Below are positions 33,601-45,218 of a DNA stretch of 64,000 nucleotides, one piece after another. A program made the position numbers and the translations under genes. Where the stretch lies: assembly GCA_021442155.1 (NCBI GenBank), contig JAKCPB010001399.1, positions 112,973 through 176,972 on the forward strand, in the 5' to 3' direction. The stretch comes from Cymbidium sinense (Eukaryota; Streptophyta; Magnoliopsida; Asparagales; Orchidaceae). Below the pieces are notes generated by a model. It was not told the origin of the DNA, did not search any database, and saw only the letters and a list, made by a program, of their open reading frames with translations. Position 1 is the stretch's first letter; every line of letters starts with the position of its first letter.

Positions 33601-36100
33601 ATAAGACACTTCTATTAGGTAAACACTTAACCAAATGACATAGAAGGGTTAACCATAGGATTAGGTTATGCCTTAGGGATTAGGATAATCCACCTACAAT
33701 CCAATCCATGTTCACCTTCTCAAACCAAACTTGAAGTTCAATTCAAACATAAAATTTAAATCCAAATCAAGCCCAAATTCCAAAACCAAATGATTGAAGC
33801 CCATGATCAAATCCAAACTTGAAACCCTTCTAAGCCATATGAATTGTCCATGGACTTAGCCAAATCTTAATCCACATCAATCCAAATTCAATTGATTTTC
33901 TCATAGTCAATTTATATCTTCAATCATCTTCTAAAATATAAATAAAATCTACATTATAAATGATCAAAACTAAATCAAATTAAATCAAATTAAATCAAAA
34001 CCCTTCTAATATGACCTATCCATGGACTTAGCCAAATCTTAATCCAAATCAAGTCAAACTCAATTGATTTTCTCAACTCAATCATGTTTTCAATCATATT
34101 CACAAATTTAAATGAAATATACATTTAAATCATCAAAACTAAATCAAACCAAATCAAAATCCAAACTAAGCCACATGACCCAACTCCATGGACTTACCCA
34201 AATTCCTTCATTCAAAACCCAAATTCAATTGATTTTCTCATGAATCAATCATACCTTCAATCATATTTTCAAATATAAATGAAATTTATAATCATCAAGC
34301 CAAACCAAAATCAACCCAAGTCAAATAACTTAACCCTTTTGACTTGAAATGTTCAAATGAACCAAAACCCATTTGAACCCAAGCCAATTACAATTGAATT
34401 TATATATCAATCCCAAATCCATATATAAACTCAAATAAATCAAACTCAACCCAAAATCAAAACCAACTAAATTTGTCTACTTGACCCAAAGTGGCCAATT
34501 TGACCTATTTGAGCTAAGTTCTAATCCTACCCAAATTAGAATCAACCAACCCCATCAAAACCTCCCATCAAAATATAAACCAAATTGATTGCAACCAATG
34601 GCTCAAGTTCATTCCAAATGGATTGTTGAGCATGACCAAAGTCATGTTGGACCCAATTGACCTGCCAGCTAAAATCTTTCAAGTTGTCCTAAATCAAAAC
34701 CAAATCCAAATTAATTAAAACCAAAATACAATCATCTTCAATTGGTCAACTAAACCCAAACCAACACCCAAAAGCCAATTTGACTAATTTGATCAAATTG
34801 GTCAACTCATTTGACCCAAATGAATTCAAATGAGCCAAAATCAAATCTAAGCCAAACTAAACCAAACCAATTGAACCAAAACATCCCAAATGATCATATG
34901 AACTTGACAGCCCTTGGTTTGACCTTTGACAATTGGTCAACTTGATCCAACCTAACCCAATTTGACCTAAATAGTCAAAGAGCCAAACCTGACCAAATCA
35001 ACTCTGATTGACTTGAAATTTTGGCTAACCCACATTTTGCTCATTTCAAATCTACCCAAATCAAATGTAATGCCAAATGATCATTATACTTTTGGTCAAG
35101 GGCATCACATGAGACAAATCACCCATGTAAGTGGTCATTTCCATTCCTTGGTCACTTAGTGCTCTCCCAATGGTCCACTAGGCACTAGGACATGCCCAAC
35201 CTAATTAGGGTGGTTGGGTGCATGACCCATGGAAGGTGAAAATCCTCACCCTCCTTGGAGCATTTGAAACCCATAGGACACCATGATTCCTTTTTGTGAC
35301 CACTTCCACACCTTCAACCAACCAAGCCAAACCAACTCACCTCCTCCATGCCACGACTCCCTAAGATGGTGGATGGCCCAGAAAAGCCAAACATCCCACC
35401 ATTTGATCAAGATGAAGGGGTATACACCCCAATACAGAATCATTTCTAAAACCATTCCATAAGCTCCCAAGCTTGTTCCTTCGATCAAAAAATTCCATTC
35501 CCATCACCCCAAAATAGGACACTCCCATTTCTTGACTTGTTTCTCCATCAAACTCAAATTAACTTTGCACCTTCCTAGGCTCGACAAGCAAGAATGAATC
35601 ATCTCCTTAGCTTCTCGAGCGAAGTGGGACTTGATCAAAAAGCTCCAAATAGTTCATGGCCTTCAGTGAACATCAAGGAATTGATCCAATTGTTGATCAA
35701 TAGGGCTTCATCTCCACTAGATGAAGCTTCCTCAATCATTTGAGCCACTGGTCTTCAGCTTCAGAGAGGTATTCTTCCAAATTTCATCCTTAGATAAAAT
35801 GGGTTGGAGCTTTTTGAAGAAAACTTGCATCTCGTGTGATCTTGACCATTGGATCCCCTCTGATCGATGTCATGAAGGTGTGAGATCCTTTTAGAGTTGA
35901 TTCGAGATCAGGTAAGCTTGGATCAAGTGAGCAATGGTGGACTCCATTCTCCCTCACTCGTGATGTTAGATCACACATCATTTATGATCGAATGGGCGAT
36001 CATGATTAGATCACTAGATGATATGATTTAATCCTATTAAGCGTGGGATTAATCATAGATGTTGATCTTAGGTGAATGAGAAATGCATCCCCACCACATA
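33601..36100. other. Non-coding, CCAAATC-rich DNA inside the retrotransposon block
   Basis: Dominated on this strand by A, C and T with many CCAAAT, CAAATC and TTGACC words. It includes the tandem repeat at 33,800-34,300. The minus-strand frames 35,246-35,488 and 35,790-35,981 have no recognised domain. It may be LTR or 5' untranslated sequence of a second, nested element, because it separates protease from gag by far more than normal. Confidence 0.4.
33800..34300. repeat. Three tandem copies of a ~170-bp repeat
   Basis: The word CAATTGATTTTCTCA recurs at about 33,889, 34,061 and 34,226. It is preceded by a shared CCATGGACTTA segment and followed by TTCAATCAT and AAATATAAATGAAAT-like segments. 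The spacing is 172 and 165 bp. Confidence 0.8.
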
Positions 36101-37479
36101 AGTCGGATAAGTTTTAAGTAGCCAATCCCACACCACATGGAAAATGTGTCACGTGGCACCAGATTAGGCCTTAATTAGACTTAATAAATCATTTTTAATG
36201 GTTGAAACTTCTAAGAATCATAAAAAAACATAGAGAAATAAGAAATACAAATATATATTCATTTTATAGGTATTTTAGAGGAGAAAAAAATTATAAATTA
36301 TCTTAATAAATTTTGAATAATAATTAAGGTTTAATTGCAAAATTAACTAGCTTAATTACTACTTAATTACTTTAGCAATTAATCCCAAATTATATGGGTT
36401 AATTTAATGGGATGACTTGTACCTCCGATAATTTTTTTGGGATTTATTGCTCACTTAATTAGAAAAATTGACTAATTAAACCTACTCTTTTTAATTAATG
36501 ATTAATTAATCCCATGAATAGTAATATATTGGTTAATTAAGTTTTTTAATCATTATTCAATAGTAAGTGAACTAAGGAATAGGGTTGGGACCCTTTTCCC
36601 TAAGTTCATTTCACCCTTTTTTAAAATGAATTAATTAAGATTTAACTAATTAATTAAATCACTTAATCAAATTGAAATCACATCAAACCTTAATTAATTA
36701 AATTATGGGGTAGATCTTTAGGTATTTAATAACCTGAAGGAGTATAATGAAATTATGGTTAGTCCACATGTGTGAGAAAACCATAACAGTAATTAATTAA
36801 ATTCGTTAATCTAATTAACTATTAATCATGAGCCAATTGCATTAGGCCCCTTTTATTTCTTAGGATCATTGCAAGTTTATTTTCCATGCTTCATGTTAGA
36901 TCATAATTATGTAGTTAATTACTTTAAGGTGACATAGGTAAAGGTAATTAATTCATCTAATTAAGGGTTCAACTTAATTAACACATAAAATTGACTTAAT
37001 TATATTTCCTTAAATTAAATCAAATCACTAATGTGGGAATGGGTTTAAAACAACAAGTGATGATTTCTCTTCTCCTCTTTAAATCAAATCAAATCCAAAA
37101 CTTAATTAATAAAAAGCTTTGGTTTGCTTTAAATAATCTTATTTGATTTGATTGTCCTTAAAACTAGTTTGGTTGAAAGAATCACATGCTTAGATTTGAT
37201 TGTCCTCTTTCCAATCATGTTAAATTTTGTATGTCATTTAAATTCATGCATCCATCTTCTCAAAATCAAGTAAAATAAAATGGATTTCCTTTATGTAAGC
37301 TTGCATGTGTTGATTTAATTTAATATATGCATGGCTATTATCACTATTAAATCCAAATGTATTTTTCAAAAGCTTATAAATGAATAATAATATGTGTTAT
37401 GATTCTAGTTATAAATACATAAGAAATGCATGTGCTTATAGCTTAAGTGTATGAATGGTGAGTTATCTTTCCTCTATTC
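36101..37479. other. AT-rich non-coding DNA, probable LTR-type sequence
   Basis: TTAATTAA-rich DNA with no recognisable gene. Purine/pyrimidine-asymmetric patches occur (TTTCTCTTCTCCTCTTTAAA near 37,062), as is common in LTRs. No terminal repeat could be assigned. Confidence 0.4.
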
Positions 37480-38220
37480 AAGTGTTGATTTATATAAGAT
37501 TGAATTGTAGTGGGTATATAGTCATCATCCGAGAACACGAGGCTTTTTTAGCCCCAAGGAGGCCATTGATTACCTCACTTTCATGGTTTAACAATGGCAA
37601 ATACCCATTTTATTTCATTCTTATGTATTTCAACATTAAAATTTGGATAGAGCTTTAATTCATATATATATAAATGATTCAATCAAAAAAATATACAATC
37701 TTTGCATGGTTTTCTTTCCCTCATTTATGTATACATCCATGTGTGTCGAAGAAAAGCAAGTATATAGTCTATCCTGGGAATATGAGCCTTTAGTTAGCCC
37801 CAGGTCATCGATTACCTCACTTTCCAGTTTATTAATGACATGTACTTACTATATCTTTGTACATGTATATGTATATGTGATTAGTGAATGAAAATCACAT
37901 TTTACATTAAAATTGCATGCATTCATAATTGACTAAGTGGTTGAATTAATTAGCCATATGATTTGGAGCTTATTTCCTATGTTCATGTATATGAGTTTAC
38001 ATATGTTTGAATGCAAATGGGTATATATAGTCTGGACATTCGAGAATATGAGGTTTTAGCTAACTCCAAAGAGGTCAATTGATTATCACTTCCCTTGGTT
38101 TAACAACGGCACATGCTATTTAATTTCATTCTTATTTCTTTTTTATATAAGAATTTGGATAAAGTTTTAAATTAATATGTTTAAATAATTCAATTAAATA
38201 AAATATAAATTTTAAACATA
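37480..38220. repeat. Three tandem copies of a ~260-270-bp repeat
   Basis: Each copy carries GTATATAGTC (or GTATATATAGTC), then a segment like CGAGAACACGAGG, a TTTTAGC stretch with CCCCAAGG, and GATTACCTCACTTTC with GTTTAACAATGGCA. Starts are near 37,513, 37,759 and 38,022. Copy 2 is the most diverged. The frames 37,455-37,658 and 37,643-37,891 lie in these copies and are not supported as genes. Confidence 0.8.
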
Positions 38221-38649
38221 CACATACATTCATCATTTATGTGTGCTAAAATATGTTGCATGTATAGATACACTTAGGATTAAATCATATGAATGTGGTG
38301 GAAAGGAATGATTTAATATATGTCATGTGGTAGTAATTCAATTAAATTAATCTTAAGATGCCTTTCATTTTGAATAGGATTATTTAAAGTGAACCTAAAC
38401 TTAGGATTAATTAAATCATTTAATAAGCCTTTTCACTAAAGAGAACTAAATCAAATTAATATACTTTAGAAAGTGACTTATGGTAGGGATGAAAGAGGGC
38501 AATCCTCTTTTCCTCTCTTTATAACACTTAGTTGCTAAGTGTAATAAAATGAAACAAAAGGAAACACAAATTAAAATTCTCAAATCAATTAAACTACTTC
38601 AAGTGAAATCAACCTTTCATGTTAAATTGAATCCTTCTACACTTAGAAA
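38221..38649. other. AT-rich non-coding DNA next to inverted repeat 1
   Basis: No gene seen. The part beyond 38,560 may be a diverged continuation of inverted repeat 1 (partner 23,880-24,170). Confidence 0.4.
38498..38525 (-). promoter_or_regulatory. Possible LTR TATA box on the minus strand
   Basis: The minus strand reads TATAAAGAGAGGAAAAGAGG followed by ATTGCCCTCTTTC. A TATA-like word just upstream of a purine-rich leader is usual for plant LTR promoters. The position inside a suspected LTR and on the same strand as gag-pol fits, but no LTR end was identified, so this is tentative. Confidence 0.2.
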
Positions 38650-39960
38650 ACACTAATGCATAACAACACTTACCACACAATCCTTAATACACACATTAGA
38701 ATTAAGTCACCACTTCTAGTTAGAGACGGTGTATGATGTGATGTATATTTTGTTTTATGATTTATTATTTTAGATTAAATGTTAGGGTGTATGTTTTATA
38801 AATTGGATGATAGGCCATTATTAGCCTAATCATGTTTTTTGCATGGGATTATGCTTAATGGATGCTTAAAAATAAATGTGAATGCTCTTTTTGCAGGTTG
38901 CTTAAATCCTTAAGCATAATCCAAGTTAGGATAGGTGGGCTTAATTACCCATGTGTAGGGTGCTAAGTCTAAATTACAAATACAACTGCTTGGGATTATA
39001 TGTATATTTAGCTAACCTCTATTTTGCAAGTGTAGTTAAATTTACTTTTCCCTCATAAATGTAATTTTTGTAATAGGAATTAGGATTAGTGCTTCGGGGA
39101 TTAGGATGAGCAGTGGCTAGAAGGCTTTGTCCACGGGGTGCCCTTGTGATGCCTTTGAAGCAAGCACCATCCAAATCAAAGAAGGAACCAAATCAAAATG
39201 GAGATAAAAAAAGAAGACCCCATAGCATTTAATACAATTACAATTATTCTTTCTATTCTAGGTTGTATAAGGGTAGAACTTGTACCCATCTTTTCTCTCT
39301 TTGGGTTATCTGACTTTTACCTTTTATTCTTTTACGATAGTTTATATAATTGTTAGATGTTATGTTTACATTGTGCATTAGGATGGCATGCTTTTCATAG
39401 TTTCTAAAATGATTGATGCTTTAATGGGTGGCTTGGATATGATTAGGCTCTTAGGATAAAATAACTTTTCCCAACTAATTACTCATAACTAAATTTTAAA
39501 CAACTCATAATAAATAAGATAATTAAAAAGATTTAAAAATTTAGCAACCAGTTGTATGTTTCACATCATGCAATCATATTCTTTCTCGCTTGAACATGAA
39601 GGATCTCCATTTTTGCATGATAGGAATGCTTGACCTATGAGGGCATCGGTGAAGAACACCTTCTTCTAGCTGATTTGACTAATAACCTATTTCATCATGC
39701 ATTTAGGCATAAAAAATCCTAAAGCCTCTCTAAATGATGTGTCTAAACTGAAGTAAAATTTGAAAAGATTTTGCATCTATATATTAAGTCATATGCATAC
39801 CACTCATGCTCTAGTCTCTTAGGGCGTGTTTAGGACTTTAGTCTCTTTCTAATTAAATAACTACCTTAGCTATCTTGCAATTCATAGAACTAGACTACAT
39901 GATTTTAAAATCGGAGGAGGCGTTAGCTAACTACCACTCCAAGTAGTTATAAGTCCAGAA
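38650..39960 (-). repeat. Large inverted repeat 1, right arm
   Basis: This is the minus-strand counterpart of 22,700-23,880, with the same landmarks in reverse complement (GAACTATGAAAAGCAT, AAAGGCATCAC, AAGCCTTCTAGCC, GCAACCTGCAAAAA, ACTAGAAGTGGTGACTTA). It is slightly longer because of indels. It abuts the gypsy gag relic, and therefore separates gag from the rest of the polyprotein. Confidence 0.75.
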
Positions 39961-39974
39961 GTCGGTCAACTTTT

Positions 39975-40437
39975 GTGGCTTGGCCCTAGATGATTTGTTA
40001 GGAAAGGGCAACTATTTCGCTTGCTCTTGTAGGGTAGCTGCCTTGTTGATTAATTTCTTGAATGTTTTGATGGTAAAGTACTTAAGCATGAAAGAGATCA
40101 GGTCTTGGATATTCTTGAGTAGAATTTCAATGGCAAGTTGTTGGAGACGGTTGGCATTTCATTTCATGTTGCCACGAGAATGTAATCAACAAGGGACTCG
40201 TTGAGTTTCTATTTTTCAATGAGGTGCCTTCTGTCACCCTCTATTGAGCTCCAAAAACCTTTTGATGAAGAGGTCTTCCAACTCCAAAGTATTCACAGAA
40301 CCATTGGGGTTTGTACCAATCAAAATCACACTGTAGCAAAAAAGAGAGAGTGCGATCTTGCCGGTGTTGCAACATCCGGCTCTAAAGTGTGCAATGTGTT
40401 ATTGTGAGCTCCCAGTGCCATCAAAGATCTTAAAGGT
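39975..40437 (-). pseudogene. Ty3/gypsy gag (retrotransposon capsid) relic
   Basis: Minus-strand frames, joined across frameshifts, contain PPTFKIFDGTG, HIAHFRAGCCNTG, PNGSVNTLELEDLFIKRFL, SLVDYI, and QQLAIEILLKNIQDLISFML followed by KYFTIKTFKKLINKAATLQ. This is the pattern of plant gypsy gag: the DGxxDP-type start, NLPNGSIxTWxxLxxxFxxxF, an ExxxDYIxRW segment and a closing ELxxxAxxxE helix. Gag would form the virus-like particle. Its 5' side is cut by the telomere-like array at 40,438. The plus-strand frames 39,980-40,204 and 40,201-40,407 are shadows. Confidence 0.75.
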
Positions 40438-40440
40438 TGG

Positions 40441-40900
40441 TGGCACAAAACCCTAAATAAATTAAAAACTAAATAAAAACTAAACCCAAAAAATAAACCT
40501 AAAAATAAATAAAAAATAAAACTTAAACCCTAAACTAAAAAAAACCTAAACATAAAATAAACAAAATAAATTAAACATAAACCTAAACTAAAATAAATAA
40601 AACTAAAATAAATAAAACCTAAACCTAAACCCTAAACAAAATAAAATAAAATAAACTAAAATTAACTAAAAAAACTAAAATAAAATCTAAACCCTAAACC
40701 TAAAAAAATAAATAAAAACATAAACATATACCTAAAAAAAAAGAAATAAACCTAAAAAATAAAATAAATAAACTAAAATGAGTAAAAAATAAATAAAACC
40801 AATTAAAATAAATTAACCAAAATAAATAAACTATTAAATAAAAATAAAATAAATAAATAAATAAATAAATAAACCTAAACTAGTTTACTGGTTTTAAAAA
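40441..40900. repeat. Telomere-like satellite, partial unit
   Basis: It starts directly after the gag relic with AAAACCCTAAATAAATT. CCTAAA/ATAAA repeat runs up to a boundary motif at 40,880-40,900 (CTAGTTTACTGGTTTT plus A-run). Confidence 0.85.
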
Positions 40901-42360
40901 ACTACTGACCCTAAACCCTAAATCCTGGGCCCTAAACCCTAAACCTACTAAACCATCCCTAGGCCCCACTAACCTGGGCCACCCAGGCCCTGACCTAAAA
41001 CACCCAAACCTTAAACCACAGGCCAACCACCACTAGGCCCAAACTGGCCCTAACTACCCTTAACTAAACCTGAAAAAACTAAATCTAACCTGAGCCCACC
41101 TACTAAAACTAAACCCTAAAACCACAAAACACAAACCCTAACCTAAAACTAAAACTAAACTAAATTAAAACCTAAAATAAAATAAATAAAAAAAATAAAC
41201 CTAATATATAAAAAAAATAATAAAATAAAACCTAAAGTATAAACTAATCCTAAATATAATAAAATAACTAATAAAATAAAATAAAATAAACTAATAAAAT
41301 AAACTAAAATAATAAATAAAACCTAAATAAATAAAAATAAAAAATAAACTAAGAATAAAAAAACCCAATAAAATAAAACTTAGCATTAAAATAAAAATAA
41401 AGTAAACCTAATATAAAATAAAATAAAAAAACTAAATGAAACCTAAATAAAAAATAAACCTAAAACTAAAACCTAAAATAATAAAATAATACCCAAACCC
41501 TAAACTAAAATAAAATCTAATCCTATAAAATAAAATAAAACAAAATAAAATAAACCTAAACCTAAATTAAAACTAAACTAAAATAAATTAAACCTAAACC
41601 TAAATCTAAATAAAATAAAATAAAATTAAACTCTAATAAAAATAAACCTAAAATAAACCTAAAATAAAACCTAAAACCTAAACCCTAAACAAACCTAAAA
41701 ATGAAAACCTAAACCTAAACTAAATAAAACCAAAATAAATATGAAAACCTAAAAAAAATGAAAAATAAAATAAAATAAAAACATAAACTAAAAACTAAAC
41801 CTAAATCAAACCTAAAAGAAAAATAAATAAAATAAAAAAACTAAAATAAAATAAAATAAATAAAATCTAAATAAAAAAATCTAAATAAAATAAAAAATAA
41901 ACCTAAAAATAAATAAATAAAAATAAAATAAAAAAATAAACCTTAAAAATAAACCTAAACTAAATAAAAATAAAACCTAAATCTAAAAAAAATAAAAACT
42001 AAATAAAAATAAACCTATAAAAATAAACTAAAATAAATAAAACCTAAACCTAAACCAAAAAAACTAAACTAAACCTAAAATAAATAAATAAATAAAATTA
42101 AATTAAAAACAAACTAAAATACTAAAAAATAATACCTAAAATAAAATAAACCTAAACTTAAAATAAAATATAAAAAAATAAAAATAAAAATAAAATTAAA
42201 GCTAAAATAAATCTAAACCTAAAACTAAAAATAAAAATAAATAAATAAAATAAATAATACTAAATAAAATAAAATAAACCTAAATAAAATAAAATAAATA
42301 AACTAAAATAAATAAAAAATAAACTAAATAAACCTAAACTACTTGTTTACTTAAAAAAAA
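40901..42360. repeat. Telomere-like satellite unit with GC-richer block
   Basis: CCCTAAA-related DNA with CCTGGGC, AGGCCC and CCAGG words at about 40,915-41,100, then ATAAA/CCTAAA repeat, then a boundary motif at 42,339-42,360 (CTTGTTTACTT plus A-run). The length, about 1.46 kb, equals the units ending at 2,150 and 61,679. Confidence 0.8.
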
Positions 42361-43214
42361 TGAAATAAAATAACAAAAAAGAAAACCCAAACCCTTAAAA
42401 AAATCTAAACCCTAAATCCTAAACCCTAAAACCATCACTAATCCCCAAAAACCCTAAACTCTAAACCCTAAACCTAAACATACCACAAAACCTAAAAACC
42501 TAAACAATAATAAAACATAAAAATAAGATAAATAAAAAAACTAAACTAAATAAAATAAAATAAAATCTAAATAAAACCTAAACTAAACCTAAACTAATAA
42601 AACCTAAAACTAAAAAAAAAACTAAAATAAAATAAATAAAACTATAAAAAATAAAATTAAAATAAACCTAAAAAAACCTAAATATAATAAAACTAAAAAA
42701 ATAAAATAAAATAAACCTAAAATAAAATAAAATAAAATAAAATAATAACAAAATCTAAAAACAAACCTAAAAATAAAAAATAAAATAAACCCTAAACTAA
42801 AAAAAAAACAATCTAAAATAAATAATATAAAATAGACTAAACCTAAAATTAAAATAAACTAAACTAAAATAAAATGAACCTAAACCTAGTAAAATAACTA
42901 ATAAACATAAAAAAAAAATAAAATAAAATAAACTAAAATAACTGACCTAAACTAAAAAATGAAACCTAAATAAACCTAAAATAAAACCAAAATGATAAAT
43001 AAAATGAAATAAAACCTAAACTAAACCTAAAATTAAAATAACATAAACCAAAAAAATAAAATAAAAGTAAAACTAAATAAAAAATAAACATAAACTTAAA
43101 ACCTAACTAAAATAAAAACATAAAAATAAAATAAAATAAAAAAACTAAAATAAATAAAGATAAACTAAATAAACTAAATAACTAAACCTGGTTTACTTAA
43201 TTTTTTCTAAAAAT
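42361..43214. repeat. Telomere-like satellite unit (short)
   Basis: A CCCTAAA-rich block at about 42,385-42,500, ATAAA/CCTAAA repeat, and a boundary motif at 43,188-43,214 (TGGTTTACTTAATTTTTT). At about 0.85 kb it is the shortest complete unit. Confidence 0.8.
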
Positions 43215-43924
43215 AAACTAAAACCTAAACCACAAATACTAAATCCTAAACCTAAAACTACCTAAACCCTAAACCCTACCCTGAGCCTCAACCCTAAAAC
43301 CTCAAACCCTAAACCCAAAGGAAAACCTCTCACCCCAACCACACCCCAGGCCCTGAAACTGATCCCAAGCTAAAACCTAAACCACAAGCTGACCTAAACC
43401 TCTAAACCCTAACCCACAAACCCTAAACCCTAGGCCCTACAAAAAAAACCCTCCTAAACCACTAACATAGCTATAAATAAATCAAAATAAATGAACAAAA
43501 CCCAACCTATAAAATTAAAATAATAATAAAACTAAACCTAAATATAAAATAAAATAAACTAAAATAAATTAAAGAAAACCTAAACTAAACTAAAAAAAAT
43601 ACTAAGATTAAAAGCCTTAATAAAATAAAACTAAATATAAAAATAAAATAAATAAAATAAAATAATAATAGAATAAAACTAACCTAAGAAATAAAACTAA
43701 AAAAATAAACCTAAAATAAATAAAAAATAAAACCCAAACCTAAAAAAATAAACTAAAAAATAAAAATAAAATAAACAAAATAAAATAAACCAAAACCTAA
43801 ACTAAAATAACTAAAACCTAAAACCCTAAACCCTAAACTAAACCTAAACCTAAAGTAACTAAATAAATTAAAAGTAAACTAAACTTAAAACATAATAAAC
43901 CTAAACCTAAATCTAAATGCTAAG
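43215..43924. repeat. Telomere-like satellite leading to copy G
   Basis: A CCCTAAA-related block with CCTGAGCC, CCCCAGG and GGCCCT words (43,260-43,460), then CCTAAA/ATAAA, ending in AATGCTAAG joined to AATGGG of copy G. Confidence 0.8.
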
Positions 43925-44368
43925 AATGGGTAACCTTGTTGGCGGGAACATCATGTCAACCAGCTCATCTAGATAGTCGTGGAGGCAAAGGCGGGTAGTT
44001 TATCACCGTGGTGGTGGGGATCTTAGAGGTCGTGGTGGTGGCGATTGGTTGTTATGGAGGAGGAGGTGAGCGGCACTACAATGGTGGTGGCGGAGGAAAG
44101 ATCAGGATATGATGGCAATCTACTCGAGCCGGGGTGGCTTTGATGGGAACAGGAGAAATTAAAGAACGGTCGATTTGATCTTCTGCTTATGGAATTGTGT
44201 CTTTGTAGTAAAGAAGGTTCTAGTTATCTAGATTTTTTAAATTGCTCTATGCATGTTCATTTTTTATCTATGTTGTCACTTATGTCTTAGAAAACTCAGT
44301 GTATGACTTGGTTGATGAAACTAAAAAGAATAAATGTTGAATATGAATTTATTCTCTATTAAAAAAAT
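43925..44368 (+). pseudogene. GR-RBP retrofragment, copy G
   Basis: It starts at the usual point (AATGGGTAACCTTG) and covers the RRM end, the Gly-rich tail, the stop and the 3' UTR to GAATTTATTCTCTATT plus A-run. Compared with copies C and J it lacks many groups of 1-5 bases in the coding half, so the frame shifts repeatedly. The 3' UTR is better kept. Confidence 0.8.
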
Positions 44369-45218
44369 AGAAATCCTAAACCCTAAACAAAACTTGAACC
44401 TAGAACTACAACCTAAACCTAAACCTTAAACCCCCAAACCCAAAACCCAAACCCTAAAATCTAAACCATAAAACCTAAACCCAAAGCCCTAAAAGCTAAA
44501 AACCTAAACCTAAACTAAATACAACCTAAAAATAAAATAAATAAATAAACCTACACTAAAATAAATAAAATAAAATAAAAACCTAAACTAAACTTAAACC
44601 CTAAACCTAAAAGAAAATAAAATAAAAAATAAGACTAAATTAAAATAAAATAAAGAAAAACTAAAATAAAGTGAAAAAAAAAAAAAAAAAATACTAAACC
44701 TAAAATAAAAATAAAATAAACCTAAAATAAAATAATTTAAAACCAAATAAAATCTAAATTGAAAAGATCTAAAATATAAACCAAAAAATTAAACTAAAAA
44801 AAAATAAACCTAATTAAAATAAAATTAACCTAAACTATATAATAAAACTAAACCTAAACCTAAAATTAAACAATAAAATAAAAATAAACTAAAATTAAAC
44901 CTACTAAACTAAAAAAAAAATAAAACCTAAAATAAACCTAAAGTAAAATCCAAAACCTAAACTAAAAATAAAATAAAACCTAAAATAAAAAAAAAAGAAA
45001 TAATACCTAAACTAAAAAAATAAAATAAAAATAAAACTAAACTAAATAAATAAACCTAAACCTAAACCTAAATAATATAAAAACCTAAACTAAATAAATA
45101 AATTAAAATAAACTAAACTAAATAAAAAATAAAATCAAGCTAAATAAAAAATAAAAATAAAATAATAAAATAATAAACTAAATAAACTAAACTACTATTT
45201 TGCTTATTTTTTAAAATA
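44369..45218. repeat. Telomere-like satellite, remainder of unit with copy G
   Basis: A CCCTAAA-rich part to about 44,500, then ATAAA/CCTAAA repeat including an 18-base A-run at 44,674-44,691. A diverged boundary motif lies at 45,191-45,218 (ACTATTTTGCTTATTTTTT). Confidence 0.8.

Larger units (their letters stand above)
21991..40440 (-). mobile_element. Nested LTR-retrotransposon block with Tat/gypsy element on the minus strand
   Basis: The coding parts on the minus strand are, from right to left, gag, protease, RT-RNase H, archaeal-type RNase H and integrase, the order of a Ty3/gypsy Tat element. Gag and protease lie 6.4 kb apart instead of adjoining, and that gap holds inverted repeat 1 and two tandem-repeat clusters. 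At least one further element has therefore inserted. The outer ends are not clean: the left end cuts GR-RBP copy F and the right end cuts gag, with no matching LTR pair or target duplication seen. The block is thus rearranged rather than a single simple insertion. All coding parts are decayed. Confidence 0.75.

Noticed and set aside
22005..40440. TGTGG at 22,000 and the complement of GGCACA at 40,434 as terminal inverted repeats of one element
   Set aside because: Only a few end bases agree. The right end is readable as gag coding sequence, so it is not an element terminus.
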